Shown piece by piece: positions 45,701 through 54,926 of a stretch of 64,000 nucleotides of DNA; position 1 is the first letter of the stretch; the number at the start of each line of letters is the position of its first letter. This stretch comes from JABURQ01 sp029243145 (GTDB taxonomy: Bacteria; Planctomycetota; Planctomycetia; Planctomycetales; Planctomycetaceae): contig CBFHYX010000001.1 in assembly GCA_965660145.1 (NCBI GenBank), positions 186,001-250,000 on the forward strand. Direction: 5' to 3'. Position numbers and translations under genes: made by a program. The notes below the pieces were generated by a model. That model saw only the letters and a list, made by a program, of their open reading frames with translations, did no database searches and had not been told where the DNA came from.

Positions 45701-46891
45701 TTACTTCACAGCATCGACGGCGGCTTTTTGAAAGTCACGACGTAAATCCGAACCATCGCTGTTGCCGAAATTTGATCGCTGAATCATTAAGACAAAAATC
45801 ATTTGGCGTTCGGGATCAACCCAACCTTGTGTGCCGAACAAACCGCCGTGGCCATAGGTTCCTGGAGAAACTGCTGCCGTGATCCCTTGTGGTTCGCGAA
45901 CAACACACCAGCCATACCCCCAACCGTTTCCGGGTGTAAAACCTGTTACGAGATCTTCCGTCTGAATTGTGGTCATCTCGCGGACAGTCTTTTCGGACAA
46001 GTAACGAATATTTCCGATGGTCGCTCCATTGAGAATAAACTGATAGAACTTGGCCATATCGGCTGCCGAAGAAACGAGACCGCCGGAGGGATTGGCGACC
46101 CGCGCATCGGAAAAATCAGTCAACCAGTGATCGGCTTGCTTCAAAGTTCCTTCTTCGTCGCCCGGTTGATAGACCCGTGCAATTCTTTGCTGTTGAGCCT
46201 TTGTCGGAAAGAATGTTGTGTTGGCCATTTTGAGAGGACGAAAGAGTCGTTCTTTTAGAAATTCGTGGTACGGTTTTCCCGAGACGACCTCAATGATTCG
46301 ACCACACACATTCAATCCCGGACTGTATTGCCACTTTGTGCCGGGTGGAAACGCGAGTCCCCGTTCTAGGAGAACTTGCATGTGTTCTTCCAGAGAACTC
46401 ACCACTTGTTGGTCACCGTATAATCCTGCTGTGTGTGTCATGCAATGGCGAATCGTCACCGGTTCTGGAGCCTCACCCGATTTCAATTTGATCTCAGCAA
46501 ACTCGGGAATGTATTTCGAGACGCGATCATCAACAGAGACTTTTCCTTCTTCGACCAATAGTATCAAGGCGGTCGCCGTGATTGGTTTCGTCATTGACGC
46601 GATGCAGAACAACGACTCATCCGTCATCTTGCGCTCGGCTTCAAGGTCCGCCATCCCGATGTTGGTGATGTCTACTACCGTGCCGTTTTTTGCGACCAAG
46701 GTCACGGCTCCGCTGATTCGTCCCGCATCGCGTTCTTTTTCCAGGACTTCGGCGATCTGAGCGAACTTGGGAGCATCGAGACTCACCGTTTGCGAATCGC
46801 ACGATTTGCGTTGTGCGAAAGAGATATCACACACCATGATTGCGGCAATCGATATCAGTAGCAGAACATATTTGTGGCGGTGCGATGGCAT
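45701..46891 (-). CDS. Serine hydrolase, beta-lactamase class C family
   Basis: This 396-residue protein has a signal peptide (YVLLLISIAAIMVCDISFAQ) and a class C beta-lactamase/esterase-type domain. The catalytic S-x-x-K is SMTKP near residue 100. A YSPGLN motif supplies the Tyr-x-Asn element. Further family features are MTHTAGLY and NGWGYGWCVV; a late HGGLFGTQGW stands in for the KTG box. It may be an esterase, lactonase or penicillin-binding hydrolase. An in-frame ATG lies 17 codons upstream; the one before PSHRHKYVLL is preferred because it opens the signal. It lies upstream of the sulfatase gene on the same strand. Confidence 0.88.
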   Translation of the reverse strand: MPSHRHKYVLLLISIAAIMVCDISFAQRKSCDSQTVSLDAPKFAQIAEVLEKERDAGRISGAVTLVAKNGTVVDITNIGMADLEAERKMTDESLFCIASMTKPITATALILLVEEGKVSVDDRVSKYIPEFAEIKLKSGEAPEPVTIRHCMTHTAGLYGDQQVVSSLEEHMQVLLERGLAFPPGTKWQYSPGLNVCGRIIEVVSGKPYHEFLKERLFRPLKMANTTFFPTKAQQQRIARVYQPGDEEGTLKQADHWLTDFSDARVANPSGGLVSSAADMAKFYQFILNGATIGNIRYLSEKTVREMTTIQTEDLVTGFTPGNGWGYGWCVVREPQGITAAVSPGTYGHGGLFGTQGWVDPERQMIFVLMIQRSNFGNSDGSDLRRDFQKAAVDAVK

Positions 46892-46999
46892 TTGAGCGAC
46901 TTTCTCGGAGTATGAAGAAGATTGCGACGCTTCTATCTTCACTCCTATGCCACCATGAGGTCAAGCAGTGAATGATGTCATCCGCAAAAAACTGTCCTA

Positions 47000-47899
47000 T
47001 CAGTCCTCTTTCGATTTTCCGTCCTGATAATGTGTTTCCATCTCGATGAGTGAAACTTCCGTCATGGTTTTGCCCTCTTCGCGGACGCGATCTTCGATGT
47101 AGCGAAAGCGACGTTCGAACTTTTCGTTGCTTTGTCGCAGCGCTTCTTCCGGGTTGATGCCCCAACGCCGAGCGACGTTCGCCAAGACAAATAAGACATC
47201 TCCGAGTTCGCTTTCCACACGCGACTTCAAAGCCCTATCATCAATTGGTTCATCGGGAACCATCTCGGCATCGACTTCTGCGGGAACATTGGGGATCTCT
47301 CCGTTCGGGAACAGTTCGTCAGCGAGTTCCGAGAGTTCTTCCTGCAGCTTGGCAAACAACATCTCTCGTTGGGGAAAATCATAACCAACACGGGCCGCCT
47401 TGGATGCGAGTCTGGAGGCACGCGCCAGTTGCGGGAGTGCGGTTGGTAATCCATCGAGCAGAGATTCACGATCCTTCTTCTCGGCTTCTGAGTTCTTTGC
47501 AGCGTCCCAGTTTCGACGAACATCGTCGGTAGTTTTGGCGATGGCATCACCAAAAACGTGCGGATGCCTGCGTATCATCTTCGCAGTGATCCCTTCGATT
47601 ACTTCCACAATTTCAAATCGCCCCTCATCCGCTCCAATCTGAGCATCGAGCACGACTTGTAACAAAACGTCTCCCAACTCTTCGACAATATGGGCATCGT
47701 CACCCGAATCGATGGCTTCCAGCAATTCGTAAGTTTCTTCGAGTGTGTGGGGCTTGATGGTTTCGAGTGTCTGCTTGCGATCCCACGGACAACCTTCCGG
47801 CGAACGCAACTTGGCGACCACTTCGCAAAACTTTTGAAACGCAACCTGATTTTTTTCAGGAGCCGGAGGAGTGCCGGGAGCAGGTAAGGAGACAGTCAT
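47000..47899 (-). CDS. mazG: Nucleoside triphosphate pyrophosphohydrolase MazG
   Basis: This 299-residue protein matches MazG, which hydrolyses nucleoside triphosphates to monophosphate and pyrophosphate in the cytoplasm. The N-terminal half has CPWDRKQTLETIKPHTLEET, the metal-binding EETYELLEAID and EELGDVLLQVVLDAQI, and IRRHPHVFGD. The second half has VGYDFPQREMLFAKLQEELSE, cut here to FAKLQEELSEL, and ELGDVLFVLANVARRWGI, represented by ELGDVLFVLANV. Two EExxE-type sites fit the duplicated MazG architecture. It is about 35 residues longer than the E. coli enzyme. The gene stands alone. Confidence 0.95.
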   Translation of the reverse strand: MTVSLPAPGTPPAPEKNQVAFQKFCEVVAKLRSPEGCPWDRKQTLETIKPHTLEETYELLEAIDSGDDAHIVEELGDVLLQVVLDAQIGADEGRFEIVEVIEGITAKMIRRHPHVFGDAIAKTTDDVRRNWDAAKNSEAEKKDRESLLDGLPTALPQLARASRLASKAARVGYDFPQREMLFAKLQEELSELADELFPNGEIPNVPAEVDAEMVPDEPIDDRALKSRVESELGDVLFVLANVARRWGINPEEALRQSNEKFERRFRYIEDRVREEGKTMTEVSLIEMETHYQDGKSKED

Positions 47900-47995
47900 G
47901 AGAACAGCCCAACTATAAGAACTAAGACCAAATGGGTCGTTCTATCCTAACGGCTCATCAAGACACGAGGGAGTCTTCCAGACCGGAGAACTGAT

Positions 47996-48892
47996 TCAAT
48001 CGAGCTTTTTGAGCGGCACGGGTGCAGAGTCTGTCTCTGGAGACTGAATCAATGTCGGACCTTTCGGTCGACGAACTCGGAATTTCTCTCCCTGTAGCAG
48101 TTCAAATCTTTCGCGTTGTTCCTCGGTCAAGACGGCAAGCATTTTCTCCTCGGCCTGCTTGCGAAGACGCTGCATCTTCTTTAAGAACTCATTTCGTCCT
48201 TTCTGGCGTTCCTCGAACTGTTGACTCACCATTTTTTGACGTTCGGTAGCCAAGGTGATATCGAGATCCTCAGTAATCATCAATATTTCTTCGCGTTGTT
48301 CTTTGGTAAGCCCCAACAGATCAGCAATTTGATCATCCAGAAGGGATTCGACTCCCCGGTACTGCATGGAAATTCCTGTGAGTCGATTTCTCTGTGAGGG
48401 TGTTAACACTTCGAGAATTTTCGCTTGTTGTTCATTGACGAACGGAGACGTGGCAACTTTTAATTCTCGTATCTTAGCTGACTGTTCCGCGCGGGGTAAT
48501 TTGCGAACATCCGTAAACTGCTGACGCAGATAGAGCTGCATTGACTTTACCTGGTCCGCAATCTGTTTGCGTTGATCGTCAGAGAGATCGAGCTCTTTCT
48601 GAATTTGCGGGATGCCGACCAAATTCGTCACAGATCCCATGCTATTTTGCGCACGTTCCCGAATCCGTCGTCGTCGTTCTTCGGGAGACTCTTTGCGAAA
48701 TTCGGATTTTGGTTTTTTGTCTTTCTGATCAACCGCGGGGTCATCGGTTTCTTTCTCTTTCGCCTTCTCAGATTCTTCCGTGACGACAGGTTGTCCGTAG
48801 AGATTTTGTACGGATACAGCATGAGAAAGGGCCAGGAAGAGCAGACAGACCAAGCAGGCCATAAACGACGGTCGAAACGTAGAGAGCGACAT
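47996..48892 (-). CDS. Periplasmic LTXXQ/Spy-like protein
   Basis: This 298-residue protein has a signal peptide (MACLVCLLFLALSHAVS). A charged linker rich in Lys, Glu and Arg follows (EKAKEKETDDPAVDQKDKKP). The rest is helical with repeated LTxxQ motifs: LSDDQRKQI, LTPSQRNRL, LTKEQREEI and LTEEQRERF. Spy and CpxP proteins of this type are periplasmic chaperones or stress sensors. The ATG has CGAGG twelve bases upstream. Planctomycetes have many such proteins, so the specific role is open. Confidence 0.75.
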   Translation of the reverse strand: MSLSTFRPSFMACLVCLLFLALSHAVSVQNLYGQPVVTEESEKAKEKETDDPAVDQKDKKPKSEFRKESPEERRRRIRERAQNSMGSVTNLVGIPQIQKELDLSDDQRKQIADQVKSMQLYLRQQFTDVRKLPRAEQSAKIRELKVATSPFVNEQQAKILEVLTPSQRNRLTGISMQYRGVESLLDDQIADLLGLTKEQREEILMITEDLDITLATERQKMVSQQFEERQKGRNEFLKKMQRLRKQAEEKMLAVLTEEQRERFELLQGEKFRVRRPKGPTLIQSPETDSAPVPLKKLD

Positions 48893-49073
48893 AATATAAC
48901 CTCGTCGAATTGAAACGACATGTTGCCAGAACGACAGCCGCATGATGAATCGTTGAAGATCGATTATACGAGAAATCAGATGATAAAGTCGGAAAAAATA
49001 ACACCTTTCCTGATATGCTGATATGAGAAACGACTTATCTATCGATAATCAGGATCCATCGAGCAGGCCAATA

Positions 49074-49586
49074 ATGCACACAGACACTCCACAATCGCTC
49101 GCGACACATCTTCAACAAAGTGGAGAACAATTGGTTTTTGCGGAAAGCTGCACGGCAGGACTGGCTTCGGCGAGACTGGCCAGTGTTGCTGGAATTTCGC
49201 AACATCTTTGTGGATCGGCGGTTGTGTACCAGATACCGACCAAAGTGGCGTGGCTCAATATTGCTCCCGCTTTGATTGACCAACATGGTTACGTTAGCGA
49301 GGAAGTCGCCATCGCGATGTCTGAAGGCGTCTTAGATCTGACCTCTCATGCGACGATCGCCGCCGCCATTACGGGTGACCTGGGACCGAACGCCTCTCCC
49401 CGAACGGACGGCACCGCCTGGATCGCCATCATCTCTCGTGACCATCGACGACTGACAAAACTTGTTGAATTACCGGCTACGATTCCCGACAATCAAGCCG
49501 AAGACGGGATTACTCTACGACTCTATCGACAACGGGCTGCTGTCGAATTGTTGTTACAAACTGTGATTGAATTTCTGGAGACTTGA
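49074..49586 (+). CDS. CinA-family nicotinamide-nucleotide amidase-like protein
   Basis: This protein of about 170 residues is the stand-alone C-terminal CinA domain. The signature AESCTAGLASARLASVAG is the CinA active-site region with the nucleophilic Ser, followed by GSAVVYQIPTKVAWL, YVSEEVAIAMSEGV and AAITGDLGPNASP. The enzyme deamidates NMN to nicotinate mononucleotide. I placed the start at the ATG before HTDTPQSLA, preceded by GAGCAGG; an in-frame ATG lies 17 codons upstream. It overlaps no neighbour and is about 30 bp upstream of the sulfatase start. Confidence 0.85.
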   Translation: MHTDTPQSLATHLQQSGEQLVFAESCTAGLASARLASVAGISQHLCGSAVVYQIPTKVAWLNIAPALIDQHGYVSEEVAIAMSEGVLDLTSHATIAAAITGDLGPNASPRTDGTAWIAIISRDHRRLTKLVELPATIPDNQAEDGITLRLYRQRAAVELLLQTVIEFLET

Positions 49587-49615
49587 ACCCCCCTTTTTTC
49601 AAAAGGAACATTTTA

Positions 49616-51004
49616 ATGCGTCTGCGCCTCGCACTGCTGTTGACTGGTCTGACAATATTCGTCTCATCCCCTCTCTCGGCCGCACCACCCAACATCATTC
49701 TCATCTTCTGTGACGATCTTGGTTACGGTGATATTGGCTGTTTCGGTTCTGAAAAACATCGTACACCCAACATTGATCGCCTGGCTGCGGAAGGCATGAA
49801 GCTAACGAGTTTTTATTCCACTTGCGGCGTCTGTACGCCTTCACGATCTAGCTTAATGACCGGTTGTTACCCCCGGCGTGTCAACATGCACGAATCGGCA
49901 CGCGGTGAATGGGTGCTATTTCCACTCGCACGAAAAGGATTGAATCCTCAAGAAACCACTATTGCGGAAGTTTTGAAAACCAAAGGCTACGCCACTGCCT
50001 GCATTGGCAAATGGCATCTGGGTGATCAAAAAGAGTTTCTGCCCACCGAACAGGGATTCGATCAATACTTCGGAATTCCCTACAGCAATGACATGGGATC
50101 GAAACAGCGCAAACAGAATCCTCCCTTGCCTCTGTTGGTGGATAAGACAGTCATTGAAGCACCCGTCAATCAAAACACGATCACGAAACGCTATACCGAA
50201 CACGCCGTCAAGTTCATCACCCAAAACAAAGACAAACCCTTCTTCATCTATCTCCCTCACACCATGCCCCATAACCCGGTTCATTCCAGCAAAGAGTTCG
50301 CCGGACAAAGTGTGAATGGAGGCTACGGAGACTGCGTGGAAGAGATTGATTGGTCGACCGGCGAGATCTTGAAGACACTCGCAAAGCTCAATCTCGATGA
50401 GCGAACGCTGGTTTTATTCACCTCCGACAACGGTGCCGCCAGCCGTTGGGGAGGCAGTAACAAACCGCTTTCTGGCTTCAAAGGCAGCACGATGGAAGGG
50501 GGCATGCGAGTGCCGTGCGTTGTTCGCTGGCCGGGACATATCCCAGCCGGGTCGGAGTTTGACCAAGTCGCCTCGACCATCGATTTACTGCCGACGTTTG
50601 CAGAACTCTCGTCAGCAGACGCACCGGCCGAAAGTCATATCGACGGTCGATCAATCGCCGAGGTTTTTCTGGGCACGTCGAAGAAGTCACCTCACGAAGC
50701 TTACTACTATTACTTTCGCGATACGTTGCAAGCCGTCCGTTCTGGTCCATGGAAACTGCATTTGGCAAAAACCGTCAAACCAAGAAATAAGCCAGCACAA
50801 CAAATTCCTATGAAACTCTATAATCTGGAAGACGACATTACGGAAGCGAACGATGTGGCAAAAGATCATCCTGAAGTTGTGAAGTTGCTCTTAGCTTACG
50901 CAGAGCGAGCCCGCCAGCATTACGGCGACAAGGATCAAACAGGAGAACTGCAACGTCCCGCCGGGATCGTGAAAGAGGCAGTTCCGTTGGTGCTGGGAAA
51001 GTAG
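49616..51004 (+). CDS. Sulfatase, formylglycine type
   Basis: This 462-residue protein has a signal peptide (LALLLTGLTIFVSSPLSAAP) and the sulfatase fold. IILIFCDDLGYGDIGCFGS opens the metal site. The maturation signature CTPSRSSLMTG lies near residue 73, and IGKWHLGD, FTSDNGAASRWGGS and MRVPCVVRWPG follow. It resembles the sulfatase at 36.9 kb in order and motifs. It follows the CinA-type gene and may be cotranscribed. The substrate is unknown but is likely a polysaccharide sulfate ester. Confidence 0.93.
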   Translation: MRLRLALLLTGLTIFVSSPLSAAPPNIILIFCDDLGYGDIGCFGSEKHRTPNIDRLAAEGMKLTSFYSTCGVCTPSRSSLMTGCYPRRVNMHESARGEWVLFPLARKGLNPQETTIAEVLKTKGYATACIGKWHLGDQKEFLPTEQGFDQYFGIPYSNDMGSKQRKQNPPLPLLVDKTVIEAPVNQNTITKRYTEHAVKFITQNKDKPFFIYLPHTMPHNPVHSSKEFAGQSVNGGYGDCVEEIDWSTGEILKTLAKLNLDERTLVLFTSDNGAASRWGGSNKPLSGFKGSTMEGGMRVPCVVRWPGHIPAGSEFDQVASTIDLLPTFAELSSADAPAESHIDGRSIAEVFLGTSKKSPHEAYYYYFRDTLQAVRSGPWKLHLAKTVKPRNKPAQQIPMKLYNLEDDITEANDVAKDHPEVVKLLLAYAERARQHYGDKDQTGELQRPAGIVKEAVPLVLGK

Positions 51005-51054
51005 TGGTTGCTGATGTGCTGATCAATCAGAACTCATAGCAGTATAAGCGACAA

Positions 51055-51552
51055 TCAGATCGTCACTGGTGTCGATGATCCCATCCTCACAACACTGCGT
51101 AACGTGAACTGCCCTGATTTTCCTTCCACCGGTAAAATGACCAGCGGATGCCCCCAGATATCTTTCCCGGAGTCAATCATCTCCGAGAGTGAGTGATCTC
51201 GTTCTAGATATTTTTCAAATAATTGCGGCAACTCCGTCACTTTTGTAGTCGCTGACCCTGTGCCCCAATAACAATCCTGAAGAGCCGCCCCAATCCTACT
51301 GATGTTGGCGTTAACCTCTCCTGATGGAGGTTCTACCGTTACGTTGTCCCATGGCAGTAACCAGTTCGCAGCCAGAATCGAAAGACTTGCGATAAAACAA
51401 AAACGAACCCAGAACCCGATCGAATTTTTCTTTTCGTACGAATCATTAATGTCGGAATCATTTCCGGCGTAGCGTCTTGCGATCAATGCAACTGTTGTCA
51501 GAAAAAGCACGAGCGAGATAAACGGCAAGATGAATCGAGCAAATTCATTCAC
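51055..51552 (-). CDS. Hypothetical two-helix membrane protein
   Basis: This 165-residue protein has two hydrophobic helices (FILPFISLVLFLTTVALIA and FWVRFCFIASLSILAANWLL). The C-terminal 100 residues form a soluble domain with ISRIGAALQDCYWGTG and KDIWGHPLVILPVEG. The latter resembles the end of secreted pseudopilin-like domains (xDPWGxP) and may share that fold. The GTG start overlaps the upstream lipoprotein's stop (GTGA), so the two are coupled. Function is unknown. Confidence 0.7.
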   Translation of the reverse strand: MNEFARFILPFISLVLFLTTVALIARRYAGNDSDINDSYEKKNSIGFWVRFCFIASLSILAANWLLPWDNVTVEPPSGEVNANISRIGAALQDCYWGTGSATTKVTELPQLFEKYLERDHSLSEMIDSGKDIWGHPLVILPVEGKSGQFTLRSVVRMGSSTPVTI

Positions 51553-51881
51553 GGAACAAAATCAACTTTGACCGTTCGATCAGAAACATCGGTCACGTTG
51601 CCGAAGTCAATCTTCTGAGCAAACGCATCCACATCGGTCACGGGTGACAAAGTGATCGACATTTGATTGCCGGAGTAATTGGACCTCATGGAATGGCTGT
51701 TGCCGTCCGTCATGCCTTTTAATTTTTCCTGCACTTGTTCACGGTCGGCTTGATCGCTAATCCCCGAAATTTCAAGAGTGACAGTCACTGACGCATCTTG
51801 TTCTCCACATCCTGCGGTGAGAGAAACTAAACAAATCAGCACAACAATTTTCAAGTGACGTTCCAGCAAAAGCGAACGCAT
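51549..51881 (-). CDS. Hypothetical lipoprotein
   Basis: This 110-residue protein has a lipoprotein signal with lipobox LTAGC after VVLICLVSLTAG. The mature part, VTVTLEISGISDQADREQVQ, contains a ferredoxin-like pattern of strand-helix-strand also seen in heavy-metal-associated domains, but the CxxC is absent. It overlaps by four bases the membrane protein gene that follows, so the two form a small operon. No function is recognised. Confidence 0.65.
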   Translation of the reverse strand: MRSLLLERHLKIVVLICLVSLTAGCGEQDASVTVTLEISGISDQADREQVQEKLKGMTDGNSHSMRSNYSGNQMSITLSPVTDVDAFAQKIDFGNVTDVSDRTVKVDFVP

Positions 51882-52014
51882 AAGATCAATCCTTTAATGA
51901 TGAGACTCTTTCAGTTTACTGAGAGAGGTCAAGCAGGATCAAGAATGATTCGCAGTTTTCGTAGACAGAACGGCCAAAGCTCGCTCACTTCTCGGACATT
52001 CACAAATGGGGTGA

Positions 52015-52422
52015 TCAGCACCCCAGGTAGAAGAGTGACTTCAACATTCCATGAACTGAGGTGTACATCAACGTTATTTTTTGCTGATCCTTGACCTTCA
52101 AATATTCCAGATCCGCACCCACTGCCAGTGTGACGATTTTCATGGGTGTTCTGAGCGGAATTGGACTATTATTCTTCTCGATCATACGCAGCTTCAAGAG
52201 GTAGCGCGGTTTGTCTGAGATGGAAACAGCTCGATCACTTTGTCTCAGTTCTCGAAATTCCAGAATTTCTGCCCGGAAAGCACCCAGCCCGTGGTCAATC
52301 CAGACAGGTCCTTGAATCTCTGTAAACTTATGCTCAGAAACGGAATCCGAAGAAGAGGCGACCAGTGCTCCGGTCAACGCCATGACGAGACAAACGCAAA
52401 GTAATCCGAAACGCGGCAACAT
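52015..52422 (-). CDS. Hypothetical secreted protein
   Basis: This 135-residue protein has a clear signal peptide (LLCVCLVMALTGALVAS). The mature domain, about 110 residues, has repeated beta-strand-like stretches (FRAEILEFRELRQ, RYLLKLRMIEKNN, MKIVTLAVGADLEYL). No homology is recognised. It stands alone between two other small minus-strand genes and has no shared spacing with either. It is believable as a gene because of the signal peptide. Confidence 0.6.
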   Translation of the reverse strand: MLPRFGLLCVCLVMALTGALVASSSDSVSEHKFTEIQGPVWIDHGLGAFRAEILEFRELRQSDRAVSISDKPRYLLKLRMIEKNNSPIPLRTPMKIVTLAVGADLEYLKVKDQQKITLMYTSVHGMLKSLFYLGC

Positions 52423-52519
52423 GAGTCGTTCTCCCTGCAGAGAGTGTGGATGTAGCTATCTACATCAAAAATGGTTCATTCGTTGGACGAAATACGAAGA
52501 TCTTCTGACATAGTTCCAT

Positions 52520-53518
52520 CTATTGCAGGAATTGTGTCGTAAACGCCTTCTTCGGATCGACTGAGTCCGGCTCAATCGCGTCAACGTCGATCATCTGCTG
52601 ATGCAATGTCTTCCACCGCTCGACGGTCATATGTCCGGTGCTGCCGTCCTCTTCTTCGACGATACACAGTGGCTTCATCGCTTCGACTCCGTAGGCAAGA
52701 ATTTCGAGCCCCATCTCTTCATTCTGCTCGTGAATATGGGCGTTGGTCTCTTCCGGTTCGGCGAGATACTTGTCCCACCCTTTGATCGATGCAGTCACCA
52801 TTTTCTGAACCAGTTCTGGTTGTTCGTCAATGAGGGATTGTTTCGTAATTAGCAAGCTCGTATATGGGTTGAAGCCGAGTTCGGAAACAAGCAAGCTGAC
52901 CGGGTCGCCTCCTTCCTGCTCGGCGACAAATGGCTCGCTGAAAATGTACGCCTGCTGTGCATAGTTTTCATCAACGAGAAACTTGGCAACGGCGGCACCT
53001 TCCTGTAACTCGACGCCGTCGAGAGGCAATGTTTGTTTGAGAAACTGTGCCCAAGCCTTGCCACCACTCATCGCCAGCGTGACATTTTTGAGCTGATCAA
53101 AGTTTTCAATTCCCGACGACTTATGCACCATCACACAGCGCGGCGATGTTTGCAGAGGTGCCATCACCGCAACGACATCAGCATCCTGAGCACGCGCCAA
53201 CAACACATCATCGGCATTCGTTACGCCGAAGGTGACATCTCCGCGAGCCACTTTTTGTTGTACGGGAGATCCCGGACCGCCGGGAATAATTTCGACTTCA
53301 AGACCGGCTTCTTTGTAGTAGCCGTGCTTGAGAGCCGCGTAAAATCCACCATGCTCGGCTTCGGGAAACCAGTTAAGCATGAGCGTGACTTTGGTGAGTC
53401 CGTCTGCAGTCGTTTGATTGGCGGCCTGTTCATCCGAGTTGCAACCGCTCAAGCAAACAAGGGCTAACAACAATCCCAACAGAGTGGACCGATAATAGTT
53501 CTGAGAAAATAATGACAC
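52520..53518 (-). CDS. NMT1/THI5-like ABC substrate-binding lipoprotein
   Basis: This 332-residue protein is a lipoprotein with lipobox LSGC after LLGLLLALVC. The NMT1/THI5-like domain reads VTLMLNWFPEAEHGGFYAAL, GYYKEAGLEVEIIPGGPG and KVARGDVTFGVTNADDVLLA is shortened here to VTFGVTNADDVLL. This family binds small organic solutes such as pyrimidines, taurine or alkane-sulfonates, for an ABC importer. The GTG start has AGGAAA about eight bases upstream; a longer reading has no signal. No permease or ATPase gene is adjacent. The substrate is unknown. Confidence 0.85.
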   Translation of the reverse strand: MSLFSQNYYRSTLLGLLLALVCLSGCNSDEQAANQTTADGLTKVTLMLNWFPEAEHGGFYAALKHGYYKEAGLEVEIIPGGPGSPVQQKVARGDVTFGVTNADDVLLARAQDADVVAVMAPLQTSPRCVMVHKSSGIENFDQLKNVTLAMSGGKAWAQFLKQTLPLDGVELQEGAAVAKFLVDENYAQQAYIFSEPFVAEQEGGDPVSLLVSELGFNPYTSLLITKQSLIDEQPELVQKMVTASIKGWDKYLAEPEETNAHIHEQNEEMGLEILAYGVEAMKPLCIVEEEDGSTGHMTVERWKTLHQQMIDVDAIEPDSVDPKKAFTTQFLQ

Positions 53519-53762
53519 GTCAGATTTCCTGATCAAAGAGAGAGTGAAGGCGTCGAGATTAATTTTAGTTAAGGCGTTGTCGAAAAACCATAAGCGAATG
53601 GTGATCACTCTTCAGTTTTTCGTCTCATGCGGAATGAGTTCATGCTTGTTGCGATGTCATATCAAATTGTCAAAGATATATCGGCTTTGCTTCTGCGGAC
53701 CAACCTGAAACGAATGTCCAGACGACTTTCATTTCAGAACACTCAACACCCGTTTCAAGATG

Positions 53763-53805
53763 TCAAGATTCGGGGATTCGGGGACACACCTTGACCAAAT
53801 CTTGA
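53763..53805. repeat. Inverted repeat with tandem GATTCGGG, possible REP remnant
   Basis: TCAAGAT and ATCTTGA are perfect inverted arms. Between them lie two GATTCGGG units in tandem and then GACACACCTTGACC. I recall ATTCGGGGACACA-type sequences near REP-associated transposases in other bacteria, but no transposase is present here. Confidence 0.35.
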
Positions 53806-53972
53806 CCCGGCATCTTCCATACCCTTGAGCAAGTTGTTGACCCCCTTCGATTTGTGTCAATTGTATTGAAGAGATACTGCTTTTTCTGGGTGCGTACCTT
53901 CCACGTCACGCGAGATCGCTTCCTTTCTCACGTTGCAGCACTCGTCATTCTTCAACATTCTATTCGTTTTTG

Positions 53973-54000
53973 AGCCGCCAGCGCAAGCTGGCCGGGCAAT
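53973..54000 (+). repeat. GCAA-loop hairpin repeat, copy 4
   Basis: A perfect 6-bp stem, GCCAGC and GCTGGC, encloses a GCAA loop, with a further outer C-G pair after one mismatch. AGCC and CCGGGC flank the stem as in other copies. It sits in the long intergenic region. Confidence 0.65.
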
Positions 54001-54354
54001 GTCACTATTCGAACCACGAACGCTAACTCTGGTACGAACGAATTTGCAAGATGAGTTATGCCCGATCAATTTTTTGACGCAATGGTGCCAAACAGTCACA
54101 AGAGGCTATTTTGGAAACGAATTGAGCGAATCGATATCAGCCTCGTGCGCCAGTCGATAAGAGCAAGCCACTCTTTTCCGCGGTCTCCCTAACATCAAAT
54201 CATTCTCTGATAAATGCGTTTGATGAAACATGATCGTCGCTCAATGAGTGAAGATGATCGAACATTTTTGCGAACGGTTTCAATATTGACGTGTCAGATA
54301 TCATGAGTGCAACTTCTTCAGTCAATCACTACGGAAAGAAGAAACGCCAATCCC

Positions 54355-54894
54355 ATGAACGATCCAATTCCCTATTGTGGGCATCGAACTCTGGAAGACT
54401 GGCATCGCAGTCAGAGACTTACCGGTGAACGGCGAGTCGATCGTATCTATTACCTCATCCTTCTCGTCATCGCCTTCAGTACGGCAACTTTGATGTACCT
54501 GAATCGTGAGTCTGACTATACGCTCGAATTCATGCTCGCGTTTTTAAGTTCTTTGGGAGCTTTTTTCATCACTGGCTGGCATTTCAAATGGATCATTTGG
54601 AACCACCAGCAGCGGACACAAAATGCGAAGGAACAAAAAAGCTGGTTCGTATTGGAAGAAGGAAATATTAGTGAAGAGGGGCTTTCGTATCGGTATCATG
54701 AAGAGCATTGGCGAGTGGAAGGATTTGTTGCTTGGGACTCATTTGCCGAACTGCTGATCGACGATGATTTATTACTTCTTTTTAATCAGAACTCATACAA
54801 GCCGGGAACTCTGAAACAGGAGTTCTTCGATACCGATGCAGATTGCCAGCGGGTACTCGCCATCATTCAATCACATGTGAAAGAACGCGAGTGA
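54355..54894 (+). CDS. YcxB-like membrane protein
   Basis: This 179-residue protein has two adjacent hydrophobic helices (YYLILLVIAFSTATLMYL and FMLAFLSSLGAFFITGW). The C-terminal part matches the YcxB-like pattern: a strand EGNISEEGLSYRYHEEHW, then VAWDSFAELLIDDDLLLLF, where a conserved Trp precedes the strands. Function of this family is unknown. I used the ATG that precedes NDPIPYCGHR; an in-frame start lies 16 codons earlier. The gene is convergent with the truncated ornithine-cyclodeaminase-like gene. Confidence 0.7.
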   Translation: MNDPIPYCGHRTLEDWHRSQRLTGERRVDRIYYLILLVIAFSTATLMYLNRESDYTLEFMLAFLSSLGAFFITGWHFKWIIWNHQQRTQNAKEQKSWFVLEEGNISEEGLSYRYHEEHWRVEGFVAWDSFAELLIDDDLLLLFNQNSYKPGTLKQEFFDTDADCQRVLAIIQSHVKERE

Positions 54895-54926
54895 GTTGGT
54901 TAATCAGAGAGAGAGTTTAGGGTTGA

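Larger units (their letters stand above)
53519..54354. other. Long intergenic region without a recognised gene
   Basis: This 836-bp stretch has no believable coding frame. It contains a GATTCGGG tandem pair, a TCAAGAT/ATCTTGA inverted repeat and one GCAA-loop hairpin, each listed separately. The start of the YcxB-like gene lies at its end. It may hold decayed mobile or repeat sequences. Confidence 0.5.
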
